DNA from: Candidatus Omnitrophota bacterium
GTDB lineage: Bacteria; Omnitrophota; Gorgyraeia; Gygaellales; Profunditerraquicolaceae
DNA: 6,772 bases
Direction: 5' to 3'
Assembly: GCA_016867005.1 (NCBI GenBank)
Contig: VGKM01000062.1
Span: 1 to 6,772, forward strand
Shown here: piece after piece, positions 1 to 5,697 of the stretch
Position numbering within the stretch: the stretch's first letter is position 1
How the letters are laid out: every line of letters begins with the position of its first letter
Translations under genes and position numbers: made by a program
Notes under the pieces: generated by a model
Told to the model about the DNA's origin: nothing
What the model saw: the letters and a program-made list of their open reading frames with translations, nothing else
Databases searched by the model: none

Positions 1-8
1 ACGGACCC

Positions 9-29
9 AAAAAAACAGTCATTCCGGTT
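9..29 (-). terminator. Possible intrinsic terminator of the small RNA
   Basis: The 3' arm of the long helix (29-17, pairing with 87-75) is followed by G and then seven T on the minus strand (15-9). The stem is long but interrupted by two purine mismatches, and its lower part is AT-rich. Termination is therefore plausible rather than certain. Confidence 0.4.
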
Positions 30-106
30 CGAATCTTTACCGTGGCGTATTCTGACGTCCTCCAACATCAGAATAACCGGCATTACTTAATACTTTAAAA
101 AAGTAT
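9..106 (-). ncRNA. Candidate structured small RNA (or riboregulatory leader), about 98 nt
   Basis: A consensus promoter (113-141) predicts an RNA starting with A at about 106. Read on the minus strand, the RNA opens with a perfect 8-bp hairpin (AATACTTT/AAAGTATT, 107-89). One base later comes a long helix: arm 87-75 pairs with arm 29-17 as AGT/ACT, A.G mismatch, AT/AT, G.A mismatch, then CCGGTT/AACCGG. This stacks directly on a second 9-bp stem (74-66 with 57-49, one G.U pair) capped by the loop TTGGAGGA. A 19-nt bulge (48-30) lies on the 3' side only. One G and seven U (15-9) follow, as in an intrinsic terminator. I recognise no known riboswitch or sRNA family. It could instead be a 5' leader, because an ATG at 22-20 opens a frame (MTVFLGP) that leaves the window, although that ATG has no SD. 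The pairing is direct observation; function is unknown. Confidence 0.5.
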
Positions 107-112
107 TGCTAA

Positions 113-141
113 AGTATAATATATGAAAACCCCTTTGTCAA
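113..141 (-). promoter_or_regulatory. Consensus sigma-70 promoter driving leftward transcription
   Basis: On the minus strand a perfect -35 TTGACA (141-136) is separated by exactly 17 bp from TATACT (118-113), which matches the -10 consensus at 5 of 6 positions. The predicted start is an A near 106, at the base of a perfect 8-bp inverted repeat (107-89). That repeat could be an RNA hairpin or a DNA operator over the transcription start. This is the best promoter in the window. It lies downstream of the methyltransferase-like gene, so it serves whatever is at 106 and beyond. Confidence 0.7.
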
Positions 142-188
142 GTCAAAATGCCTATTTTTTTTATAACAATACGATCCTCTCTTTTGTA

Positions 189-1094
189 TCATATTAGCCC
201 TCGAAACCTAATGCCTTTATAAATAATCAAATGGTCCTGTAATTGCACCAAGGGCTGTTTTTTCAGCCAAAATCTCCTATATACAAACTCCGCGATTTCC
301 TCCCTCTGTTTCAGGGTATATTTGTGCACATCCGGGTAAAGAAGTATCATCCATGCTACAGACATAAATTTAGCAAAATCATCCACAAAGAAACTGACGG
401 CGTGTGTTTTAAGAAAAACCTGGGCTCCTTTAAAAACCGGGTTCATAGAAAGGGATTTCTTGAATTCTTTCAAATCCTGGTCATTAATACACCCGCAAAA
501 TTTTCCGGCAAAATGGTTATATAGCCAGGTTGTTGAGTATTCGTTATCGCTCTTAGAAGCCATTAATACGGCATGTATCGCGCCTTGCCGGGCAAGGATG
601 AATTTGAATAAATTCTCGATAATCGCTTCCCAGTCGCATTCCCGGCAGTAATACATCGAATGGTGCAAGGTAACCAGATCCAATCTACCGGCAGCCAACC
701 TCTCCCTCAGGAAATCCCTTGTCTTTTGCGCATCGTTAAAGATCTTCTTATAGTCGGTGCAAATACACGACACATGCCCTGTATGCTGGCGACGGAGGCG
801 TTCGCGGACAATATCTAATGCTGAATTATCTATATCCAGCAAATACAGGCCTCCCCTGAAAGCTGTCTCAAGGATCCTGAATTGCGGCTCATCGCTTGAG
901 CCCACAGAAAGAGCGCGCATTAGGCGGGCCAAAGGAAGCGCTTTATCCAAAACACGGATCACCTTAGCAAGCTCTTCTCCGATATCAACCTTATCACGGC
1001 TGTAACGCGACCAGATCTTATCCTGTTCGAACATCTTCGAATCGCCTACTTTTATGCCTTCTTCGATTAGTTTCTTATGCTGGATTAGCTTCAT
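189..1094 (-). CDS. Class I SAM-dependent methyltransferase-like protein, function unknown
   Basis: A 301-residue cytosolic protein with the outline of a Rossmann methyltransferase. A glycine-containing motif I (ALSVGSSDEP, residues 61-70) is followed by a second strand ending in acidic residues (LYLLDIDN, 83-90) that would hold the SAM ribose. A motif IV-like strand follows (LDLVTLHHSMYYC, 138-150), then another strand at 171-180. Motif I is not the canonical GxGxG, so the fold is diverged and catalysis is not assured. Three close cysteine pairs (C110/C112, C150/C153, C200/C202) are unusual and might bind metal. No SD precedes ATG 1094; a TATTAT box ends 9 bp upstream of it, suggesting a leaderless mRNA. 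A second Met at residue 21 is an alternative start. It is divergent from the small membrane protein at 1115. No convincing terminator follows the stop. The substrate cannot be deduced. Confidence 0.7.
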   Translation of the reverse strand: MKLIQHKKLIEEGIKVGDSKMFEQDKIWSRYSRDKVDIGEELAKVIRVLDKALPLARLMRALSVGSSDEPQFRILETAFRGGLYLLDIDNSALDIVRERLRRQHTGHVSCICTDYKKIFNDAQKTRDFLRERLAAGRLDLVTLHHSMYYCRECDWEAIIENLFKFILARQGAIHAVLMASKSDNEYSTTWLYNHFAGKFCGCINDQDLKEFKKSLSMNPVFKGAQVFLKTHAVSFFVDDFAKFMSVAWMILLYPDVHKYTLKQREEIAEFVYRRFWLKKQPLVQLQDHLIIYKGIRFRGLI

Positions 1095-1099
1095 TTTAA

Positions 1100-1108
1100 T
1101 GGTATAAT
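1100..1108 (+). promoter_or_regulatory. Perfect extended -10 promoter (TGGTATAAT) for the small membrane protein
   Basis: TGG followed by TATAAT (1103-1108) is a complete extended -10 element, which can work without a good -35; none is visible. The +1 position, 7 nt after the hexamer, is 1115, exactly the A of the ATG. No SD lies upstream of that ATG, so a leaderless transcript is predicted. Confidence 0.6.
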
Positions 1109-1109
1109 A
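1104..1109 (-). promoter_or_regulatory. -10 element for the methyltransferase-like gene, overlapping the divergent one
   Basis: On the minus strand TATTAT (1109-1104) matches TATAAT at 5 of 6 positions. Seven bases further is an A-run (1097-1094) whose last A is the first base of the ATG, so the leader would be 0-3 nt. There is no clear -35 and no extended -10. It shares five base pairs with the plus-strand -10 box. Confidence 0.45.
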
Positions 1110-1114
1110 AACCT

Positions 1115-1426
1115 ATGGAACAGATATTGAGGGATTTGTTACCCGAAATGCAGAAACTTCAATCTTTCGAAATAACTTTTGACAACCCCGTATTTACCAT
1201 TCTTATCTTATCTACTTTTCTAATACTGGCAAAACTCTGGGGTGTGAAAAAATCGTTTTCTTACTGCCTGGCCGTATCAGTAATACTCTATTTTGCCTCA
1301 AAGGCCGCCATGAATACAAACATCCCCCTAAACAGCTCGGGATTTTCTGTAGCAGACCTGATAAAACTTTTTACGTTCTTTCTGATCGCCCTGATATCGA
1401 TTTATTATGCGATGATAAAGAATTGA
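1115..1426 (+). CDS. Small three-helix inner-membrane protein, unknown
   Basis: A 103-residue protein and the only plus-strand gene in the window. It has a charged amphipathic N-terminal stretch (residues 1-20), then hydrophobic segments at about 25-43, 47-63 and 82-100. The segments are separated by a short KK-containing turn and a polar loop (65-80). It has no signal-peptide cleavage motif and no family I recognise. The start at 1115 has no SD but sits exactly at the predicted +1 of an extended -10 promoter. The alternative start at 1148 (Met12) has GAGGGA 13 nt upstream, which is rather long. Its stop (1424-1426) is one base from the stop of the convergent gene, with no terminator between them. 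It is accepted as real because of the dedicated promoter, the sustained hydrophobic pattern and the clean fit between neighbours. Confidence 0.65.
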   Translation: MEQILRDLLPEMQKLQSFEITFDNPVFTILILSTFLILAKLWGVKKSFSYCLAVSVILYFASKAAMNTNIPLNSSGFSVADLIKLFTFFLIALISIYYAMIKN

Positions 1427-1427
1427 T

Positions 1428-1790
1428 TTATTCCTGCTGAACAGTCAGGACTTCCCCGCTATCTTTGTCCACAAAAACCCAGATATCTTTTAACGGCTCT
1501 TTAAAATCAAAGTACACTATGCGGTAGTTCTTAAGGAACCCCTGTTTTAAAATGCCATGGTTGGGCGACTGGTCTTCCACAACCGCTTCCCCTAACCTTC
1601 GGCTCCAGAGCTGTCCGCCTTCATCGTAAATAATATTTACTTCGGCAAGCTCGATCCCTTTATCTTTTACCGCAGCCGTTGCTATAGCAATAACCTTATC
1701 CTGCGGGAAATCACTCTCCGCCGCAAAAAGTGCTGCATACGGCAACACAACTGCTGCCATAACCGCAATAACGACAAACTTTTTAAACAT
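1428..1790 (-). CDS. Secreted small PepSY-like periplasmic protein
   Basis: A 120-residue protein with a Sec signal peptide: KK at residues 3-4, hydrophobic core 5-22, probable cleavage near A23-A24 before ESDF. The mature part, about 96 residues, begins with a helix (DKVIAIATAAVKDKGI) and continues with alternating strands. It ends in an IWVFVDKDSGEVL strand-turn-strand, the layout of PepSY-type domains where a turn precedes a final strand. No catalytic residues and no cysteines are seen. The start is fixed by AGGAGG (1801-1796) five bases before ATG. The gene overlaps the receiver gene by 8 bp, and its SD lies in the receiver's last codons, so translation is probably coupled. The PepSY assignment rests on pattern only; the operon suggests an envelope role linked to the receiver. 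Confidence 0.7.
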   Translation of the reverse strand: MFKKFVVIAVMAAVVLPYAALFAAESDFPQDKVIAIATAAVKDKGIELAEVNIIYDEGGQLWSRRLGEAVVEDQSPNHGILKQGFLKNYRIVYFDFKEPLKDIWVFVDKDSGEVLTVQQE

Positions 1791-2169
1791 GCCTTCCTCC
1801 TTTTGCTGCTTTTATTTTAGACAATAAATCTTCAAGCGAGCAGGGCTTGGTAACAAAATCACAGTTAGCGATCTCAGACAATCGCTTTTCAATGCCGGAA
1901 TATTCCAGTTCTTTAGCAGTCATAAAAATTATAGGGGTCCTTTTTAAATCCGCATCTTCTCTCAAGGCAAGGCCTACGCTGTAGCCGTCCATATCAGGCA
2001 TAGCTATATCCATCAATACCAAATCAGGCCTAAAGCGCCTGCAGCCATCTAAGGCATCCTTACCATTTGAAAAAGCAAGCACCTGGAAATCGTTTTGCCT
2101 TAACTTCTTCTCCAGCATCTCAATGATATCTTTTTCGTCATCAGCAATCAGAATCGTCCCTTTATTCAT
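1783..2169 (-). CDS. Stand-alone CheY-like response regulator receiver
   Basis: A 128-residue single receiver domain of normal length with no output domain. All key residues are present: acidic pair D10/D11 (followed by E12) for Mg2+, phosphoacceptor D54 in VLMDIAMPDMDG, switch threonine T84 in FMTA, and K108 in VTKP. It should therefore accept phosphate from a histidine kinase and signal by protein contact rather than by DNA binding. No kinase is in the window. ATG overlaps the upstream TGA as ATGA, and GGGAGG (2180-2175) sits five bases before it, so the start is secure and coupled to the YkgJ-like gene. Its last codons carry the SD for the secreted protein that follows. Confidence 0.93.
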   Translation of the reverse strand: MNKGTILIADDEKDIIEMLEKKLRQNDFQVLAFSNGKDALDGCRRFRPDLVLMDIAMPDMDGYSVGLALREDADLKRTPIIFMTAKELEYSGIEKRLSEIANCDFVTKPCSLEDLLSKIKAAKGGRHV

Positions 2170-2549
2170 TTTTTCCTCCCCGCTCTTTTCTTATTTCTTA
2201 ACTTTTTCTTATATTCCATACACAACACATCGGCAAAAGAAGATATCCTCTTATTTTCATAAGGAAATTCTTTGCAGGTCACCGGCTTATGTTTATAACT
2301 TACCTTATGTATTGAACAAAGCCCGTCACTGTCAAGAAAAGTGCACTGTTCGTCCTCTATGCTCGTGCCTATCTTGTAGCCGGAAGGAAAACTTTTATCT
2401 TTTTCTAAATGAAAAAAATCCCCTTTAAGCTTAAGCGATAATATATCCTTGGCTTCCTCAAGGTCAATCCAAGCACCCAGCCTGCAACAAACATGCTGGG
2501 TCTTGCATTCATAACAATTAATACTGCGCCTGCTCTTTTTCTTTTTCAT
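2166..2549 (-). CDS. YkgJ-type (CxxCxxCC family) zinc/iron-chelating cysteine-cluster protein
   Basis: A 127-residue soluble basic protein with the cysteine signature of the YkgJ/UPF0153 family: C12-x2-C15-x5-C21-C22 near the N-terminus, then C69TFLDSDGLC78SIH, then PVTC92KEFP, and a late C110. The conserved C-x-FL-x3-GLC-x-IH and P-x-x-C-x-x-FP blocks make the family call firm. Members are thought to bind Zn or Fe, but their biochemical role is not established. K/R-rich tails at both ends are typical of small nucleic-acid- or ribosome-associated proteins but prove nothing. There is no SD before ATG 2549; TATAAT ends 8 bp upstream, so the mRNA is probably leaderless. It appears to be the first gene of a three-gene unit with the receiver and the secreted protein. 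Confidence 0.88.
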   Translation of the reverse strand: MKKKKSRRSINCYECKTQHVCCRLGAWIDLEEAKDILSLKLKGDFFHLEKDKSFPSGYKIGTSIEDEQCTFLDSDGLCSIHKVSYKHKPVTCKEFPYENKRISSFADVLCMEYKKKLRNKKRAGRKK

Positions 2550-2557
2550 AGATGTAT

Positions 2558-2585
2558 ATTATAGCGCTAGTTACTAAAAACCCAA
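2558..2585 (-). promoter_or_regulatory. Promoter of the YkgJ-receiver-PepSY unit
   Basis: On the minus strand a perfect TATAAT (2563-2558) lies 16 bp after a weak -35 (TTGGGT, 2585-2580). The predicted +1 is near 2551, two bases before the ATG at 2549. An 8-bp palindrome TAGCGCTA (2562-2569) overlaps the upstream edge of the -10 box and could be a small operator, but it is short. Confidence 0.5.
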
Positions 2586-2610
2586 AGCAAAATAATTCCC
2601 CTGCCTTTAG

Positions 2611-2976
2611 TTATCTGTTTCTAATCGACGGCTTAAAATAAAGGGCTGCTGAAATAATGACTAAAATCCTCGCAAAAAACATGGCCAATCCTACAGGGCG
2701 CAGGTAAAGCTGTTGTTTATTGATTATTGCATCCCGCACAACATTCAAATCAACGGCAACTATCCATAACAAATTTAAAATACCCGCCAAGCTAAATACA
2801 ACTGCTCCCGACCACCAGGCAATCCTGTTTTTAAGCATGATCCCGATTATCAATAATGCCAGCGGCAGAAACACATATATCCCGTAAGGCGCCCAAACAA
2901 AGCTTATGACTAAAACCCACCATAAAGAAATAACGATCGAGATCAACAAAACTGGCCAGTTAATTTTTCCTTTCAT
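2611..2976 (-). CDS. Small four-helix membrane protein, unknown
   Basis: A 121-residue integral membrane protein with hydrophobic segments at about residues 7-28, 31-48, 53-76 and 94-114. It is rich in Trp and aromatics near the first helix. A polar stretch (77-93, DLNVVRDAIINKQQLYL) separates helices 3 and 4, and the C-terminus is short and basic. I recognise no family and see no catalytic motif. AAAGGA lies 10 nt before ATG, a usable but loosely spaced SD. The gene follows the EFR1 gene by 37 bp on the same strand, so it is most likely the last gene of that transcript. A nine-codon reading frame ends on its start codon (see the entry at 2973-3002). Confidence 0.75.
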   Translation of the reverse strand: MKGKINWPVLLISIVISLWWVLVISFVWAPYGIYVFLPLALLIIGIMLKNRIAWWSGAVVFSLAGILNLLWIVAVDLNVVRDAIINKQQLYLRPVGLAMFFARILVIISAALYFKPSIRNR

Positions 2977-3002
2977 GATAAAATTATCCTTTCTCCCCGC
3001 AT
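2973..3002 (-). CDS. Possible nine-codon leader ORF overlapping the next start
   Basis: ATG at 3002 opens MRGERIILS and its TGA overlaps the ATG of the membrane protein as ATGA, the geometry of translational coupling. GGGG lies 8 nt upstream as a weak SD. The ORF is very short and may be chance; no protein function is claimed. Confidence 0.2.
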   Translation of the reverse strand: MRGERIILS

Positions 3003-3013
3003 GGTGGCTACCC

Positions 3014-3796
3014 CTATTTTTGGATTATTTCATCCAGTTTTACCTGTGGATGATGATAGCGCCTGCGGCCGGAAGTACTCTTGCCGTATTGCAGGGCCTC
3101 CTCCGGGCACCACTGCAGGCAAGCCAGGCATTGTTCGCAATGATGCTTCCATACCGGCTTGGAATTTTGCATCGCGATATTACCTACCGGGCAAACCCTA
3201 AAACAAACCGCACAACCGTTACATTTTTCATTTACCCAGAATCCGCTGTCCATAGCGCGGATCTTTGAAGAACCGAGTTTATAAATAGCGCCCGATAAAA
3301 GGTTGACGAGGAAATTGCTTGTCTCTATCCTGCCAACTCTTTTTTCTTTTATTGCCAAAGCGATTTCTTTAACCCTCTGCTTTTCTTTTTCAAACATTTT
3401 CTCCTGTTTTTCCTGGGGGATCGCCCCGTAAAGCGGAGTGTAATTGCCCGGCATGCGCACGGCAAAACCAAGCGACAATTTCAATCCGCGCAAAGCAAGA
3501 ATTTTTTGATTCTGCAATAGTGTCGCCCCAGGCATGCCACCGAATGTGGCTATGGCAAAAATGAATGCATTGTTCTCTATTTTTATTTTGCGTATAAAAT
3601 CCGCTACAATCAAAGGGATACCCCACATATATACGGGATAAACAAGGCCTACACAATCCGCTTCAGTTGAAAAAAGGCCGTTTTTTACTGCGTGCGGGAT
3701 AGAAATAACTTCTGCTCCGCCAAGCTCCCCTGCTAGATCTTCCGCCACCCTAAGACAGTTACCTGTCCCTGAAAAATAATAAATTGCGGTTGTCAT
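3014..3796 (-). CDS. EFR1-family flavodoxin-ferredoxin fusion
   Basis: A 260-residue two-part electron-transfer protein. The N-terminal flavodoxin-like domain (about residues 1-155) starts with the FMN phosphate-binding loop FSGTGNC (8-14), and later has the VYPVYMWGIP and ATFGGMPG loops expected around the flavin. The C-terminal part carries two CxxCxxCxxxCP motifs (C192, C195, C198, C202 and C220, C223, C226, C230), enough for two [4Fe-4S] clusters. The RRRYHHP tail is typical of the EFR1 family. It is probably a cytosolic redox carrier or reductase, but its partner is unknown. AGGAGG (3807-3802) sits five bases before ATG, and the stop of the upstream glycosyltransferase directly abuts the start. 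Full length, with no missing cluster ligand. Confidence 0.92.
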   Translation of the reverse strand: MTTAIYYFSGTGNCLRVAEDLAGELGGAEVISIPHAVKNGLFSTEADCVGLVYPVYMWGIPLIVADFIRKIKIENNAFIFAIATFGGMPGATLLQNQKILALRGLKLSLGFAVRMPGNYTPLYGAIPQEKQEKMFEKEKQRVKEIALAIKEKRVGRIETSNFLVNLLSGAIYKLGSSKIRAMDSGFWVNEKCNGCAVCFRVCPVGNIAMQNSKPVWKHHCEQCLACLQWCPEEALQYGKSTSGRRRYHHPQVKLDEIIQK

Positions 3797-5050
3797 TTAT
3801 CCCTCCTGAATTTTTAATCTTGTTTTATAAGCTTTCTTTAGCAACAGCAGGGTAAAATAAACCAAAAGTATGACCCACATAAGGCTGCGAAATTCCAGGA
3901 ATTTATAGAACGCGAACCTGTCCGGGAAAAATGCCTTATTATACGCCATAGAGACAATAAAACCAATCACGATAAGTAAACCGGTTATTCCTGCCCACAA
4001 CCTGTTTAATCCCCCATAGAATAACGCGCGGAGGATAAAAAAATACGGAATGATCAAAAGCGTCAGCGCATTCAAATAAGCAAGCGGGTTGAATAAAAGG
4101 GTACAGACAAAAAGGCAGGCATAATCAAGATAGGATAATTCCGGGTGTTTTTCTTTCTTTAAAAAAGAATCATAGAAAAAAGCGATAAACAAAACAGCCG
4201 AGCTTATTGCCCAGGAATAATATACCTGCGGCGTCAACTTTTTCGGGATATCCCAATAATTAAAAATAAAATACGGCTCATGCCGCGCAATAAAAAACCA
4301 GGAAAAAAAGGCAAAAAGCGAAAAATTCTTTACCGAATAAAATAAAGGCGCAGGCGACGACTTTAATAAACTAAACCATTCCCGCAGGTAATTTAAATTG
4401 AGGGTGAATCCGGAATAAAACGCCGGCGATAACAACAAAAAAAGTGCCGCTAAAACAGTAAAACCTGCCAATTTAAATTTCCTTCTCAGGATATAATATA
4501 CGACAAAAATAAGCGGGAACAATTTAATCGTCAAACTTAAAGCCAAAGTTATCCCCGCCCATAAATCTTTTTTGCGCATCTCCAGATACATCGTTAAGAC
4601 CAGAAGAAAGCAGAGCAGGATATTGGCTTGCCCTATCTTGATATTGGAAAAAATATAACGCCCTGTTAATGCAAGCAGGAAAAATATAAGAAAAAAATCC
4701 TTAAAGCTATCGAATGCGATTAATTTGAGCTTATACAGGTAATAAAACATAAAATATAACAGAAAAATATTCAGAATACCCCAGAGATACTGGGCTGTTG
4801 CCTTGCTGAAAACGGCAAATGCGCTGAAAAATAAGGCAAAAAACGGAAGGTATTTAAATTCCTCTATGCCCTTATGCGGGATATAAATAGCAGACCCGGC
4901 AAGATAATTCCTGCTTGCCTGGTAATACACATCGAAATCCCCCGAAGTATGGCCGAATGGGATTGAAACAATCATCCCCAATGCCAAGAGGCCAAGAAAA
5001 ACTACTATCAAGTAGTGGGCGGGGCTCCTCCGTGGTCTTTTATTTCCCAT
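3797..5050 (-). CDS. GT87-family (DUF2029) polytopic glycosyltransferase
   Basis: A GT-C-fold membrane enzyme of 417 residues with roughly ten to twelve transmembrane helices. After helix 1 (about residues 13-31) an extracytoplasmic loop has the DFDVYYQAS block (Asp38, Asp40), where this family places its presumed catalytic acidic residue. EFKYLPFF and LTIKLFPLIFVVYYILRR are further family-like blocks. Known members transfer a sugar, often mannose, from a polyprenyl-phosphate donor to an envelope lipid or glycan; the substrate here is unknown. The frame is open back to a TTG at 5107, but that would overlap the lipoprotein gene by 50 bp and add a basic, non-membrane N-terminus. I therefore choose ATG 5050, seven bases after the previous stop. 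GGGGAG (5069-5064) is 13 nt upstream, a long spacing, so expression may be low or coupled. Confidence 0.85.
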   Translation of the reverse strand: MGNKRPRRSPAHYLIVVFLGLLALGMIVSIPFGHTSGDFDVYYQASRNYLAGSAIYIPHKGIEEFKYLPFFALFFSAFAVFSKATAQYLWGILNIFLLYFMFYYLYKLKLIAFDSFKDFFLIFFLLALTGRYIFSNIKIGQANILLCFLLVLTMYLEMRKKDLWAGITLALSLTIKLFPLIFVVYYILRRKFKLAGFTVLAALFLLLSPAFYSGFTLNLNYLREWFSLLKSSPAPLFYSVKNFSLFAFFSWFFIARHEPYFIFNYWDIPKKLTPQVYYSWAISSAVLFIAFFYDSFLKKEKHPELSYLDYACLFVCTLLFNPLAYLNALTLLIIPYFFILRALFYGGLNRLWAGITGLLIVIGFIVSMAYNKAFFPDRFAFYKFLEFRSLMWVILLVYFTLLLLKKAYKTRLKIQEG

Positions 5051-5057
5051 AAAAAGA

Positions 5058-5696
5058 TTATTTCTCCCCGATCGAAGGCGCTTGCAACGTAGATAACCCC
5101 TGGGCAATTTCTTTGCTCAACAAAGAAATTGACCTGCTTAAAGCATCTACCAGCCCGGAATAATTATGCGGATTTATCTGTTCGTTAAATACGGACCTCT
5201 TATTGAAAAGCATATGCCTTTCCTTTGAATCAATAATCGACCACTGCACAACAAATAAAAGGTTGTCATCAAGGTTGCTTTCCAACTGAATAGCATCTAA
5301 AATAACCTGATAATTAATCGGTATTGCGAAATTACACGGGAACCTCTCAAATTCCACGCCAGGCAGCAGCATTGACAGGTCTTCAATCAAAAGCCGCACT
5401 ATGCCGGAATCAAGCGGCTCGCCCCAACGGTCAAACTGGGCAAAAGTAAGCATTTTGTTATTATCCTGCGTGACGATCTGAGGGCGATTCTGGTATTCCG
5501 GTATTTTTACCGGGCCGATCACAATAATGGTATTGGCAGGGACAGAAAACTGGCTGCCAGCATCGCTTGCATCAATGGGCTTTAGCATATAAAAACGCGG
5601 GTTTGGGCTTTCCGAGACAGACAAACAACCGCTAAGAGACAACATAAATGCTGCGCAGGCCAAAAATATAAATATTGAAAAACGTATTTTCCTCAT
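5058..5696 (-). CDS. PqiC-type ABC-transport auxiliary lipoprotein (DUF330-like)
   Basis: A 212-residue lipoprotein with a basic N-terminus, a hydrophobic core, and a lipobox LSGC with C24 as the acylated residue. The mature part begins SVSESPNPRFYML and continues with a VKIPEYQNRPQIV block and a FDRWGEPL block, the arrangement of PqiC/YmbA proteins. In E. coli PqiC is an outer-membrane lipoprotein working with the MCE protein PqiB. By analogy this one would receive or anchor the periplasmic end of the transporter encoded just upstream. The residue after Cys is Leu rather than Asp, which does not suggest inner-membrane retention by the E. coli rule. AGGAGG (5710-5705), eight bases before ATG, lies in the last codons of the MCE gene. 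Confidence 0.9.
   Translation of the reverse strand: MRKIRFSIFIFLACAAFMLSLSGCLSVSESPNPRFYMLKPIDASDAGSQFSVPANTIIVIGPVKIPEYQNRPQIVTQDNNKMLTFAQFDRWGEPLDSGIVRLLIEDLSMLLPGVEFERFPCNFAIPINYQVILDAIQLESNLDDNLLFVVQWSIIDSKERHMLFNKRSVFNEQINPHNYSGLVDALSRSISLLSKEIAQGLSTLQAPSIGEK
5064..5069 (-). promoter_or_regulatory. Long-spaced ribosome binding site of the GT87 gene
   Basis: GGGGAG lies inside the final Gly-Glu codons of the lipoprotein gene, 13 nt from ATG 5050. This is longer than at the other junctions (5-8 nt), but it is the only candidate for this start. Confidence 0.45.
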
Positions 5697-5697
5697 A

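Noticed and set aside
26..35. GGTTCGAATC on the plus strand resembles a tRNA T-arm loop.
   Set aside because: Flanking bases do not form the 5-bp T stem, and no anticodon or acceptor arm is present. The bases are better explained by the long helix on the other strand.
154..161. Run of eight T on the plus strand as a terminator.
   Set aside because: Only a 4-bp hairpin (TTTG/CAAA) precedes it, and no plus-strand gene lies upstream.
2123..2428. Plus-strand open frame antisense to the receiver and YkgJ-like genes, one of several such frames (also at 243-524, 757-1005, 2906-3268, 5675-5953 and 6472-6747).
   Set aside because: Each lies opposite a well-supported minus-strand gene and has no recognisable domain, so these are treated as shadows of the genes on the other strand.
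2571..2613. Possible terminator after the 121-residue membrane protein (AAAGGCA...TGCTTT, GGG, T5 on the minus strand).
   Set aside because: The stem has a bulge and only about six AT-rich pairs with a long loop; too weak to call.
2983..2988. GATAAT on the minus strand placed so that +1 would be the ATG at 2976, like the leaderless genes.
   Set aside because: It sits in an apparently continuous transcript, has no -35 or TGn, and the gene has its own SD-like AAAGGA.
5051..5107. N-terminal extension of the GT87 gene from TTG 5107.
   Set aside because: It overlaps the lipoprotein gene by 50 bp, uses a rarer start codon and adds a basic stretch atypical of the family; ATG 5050 is cleaner.
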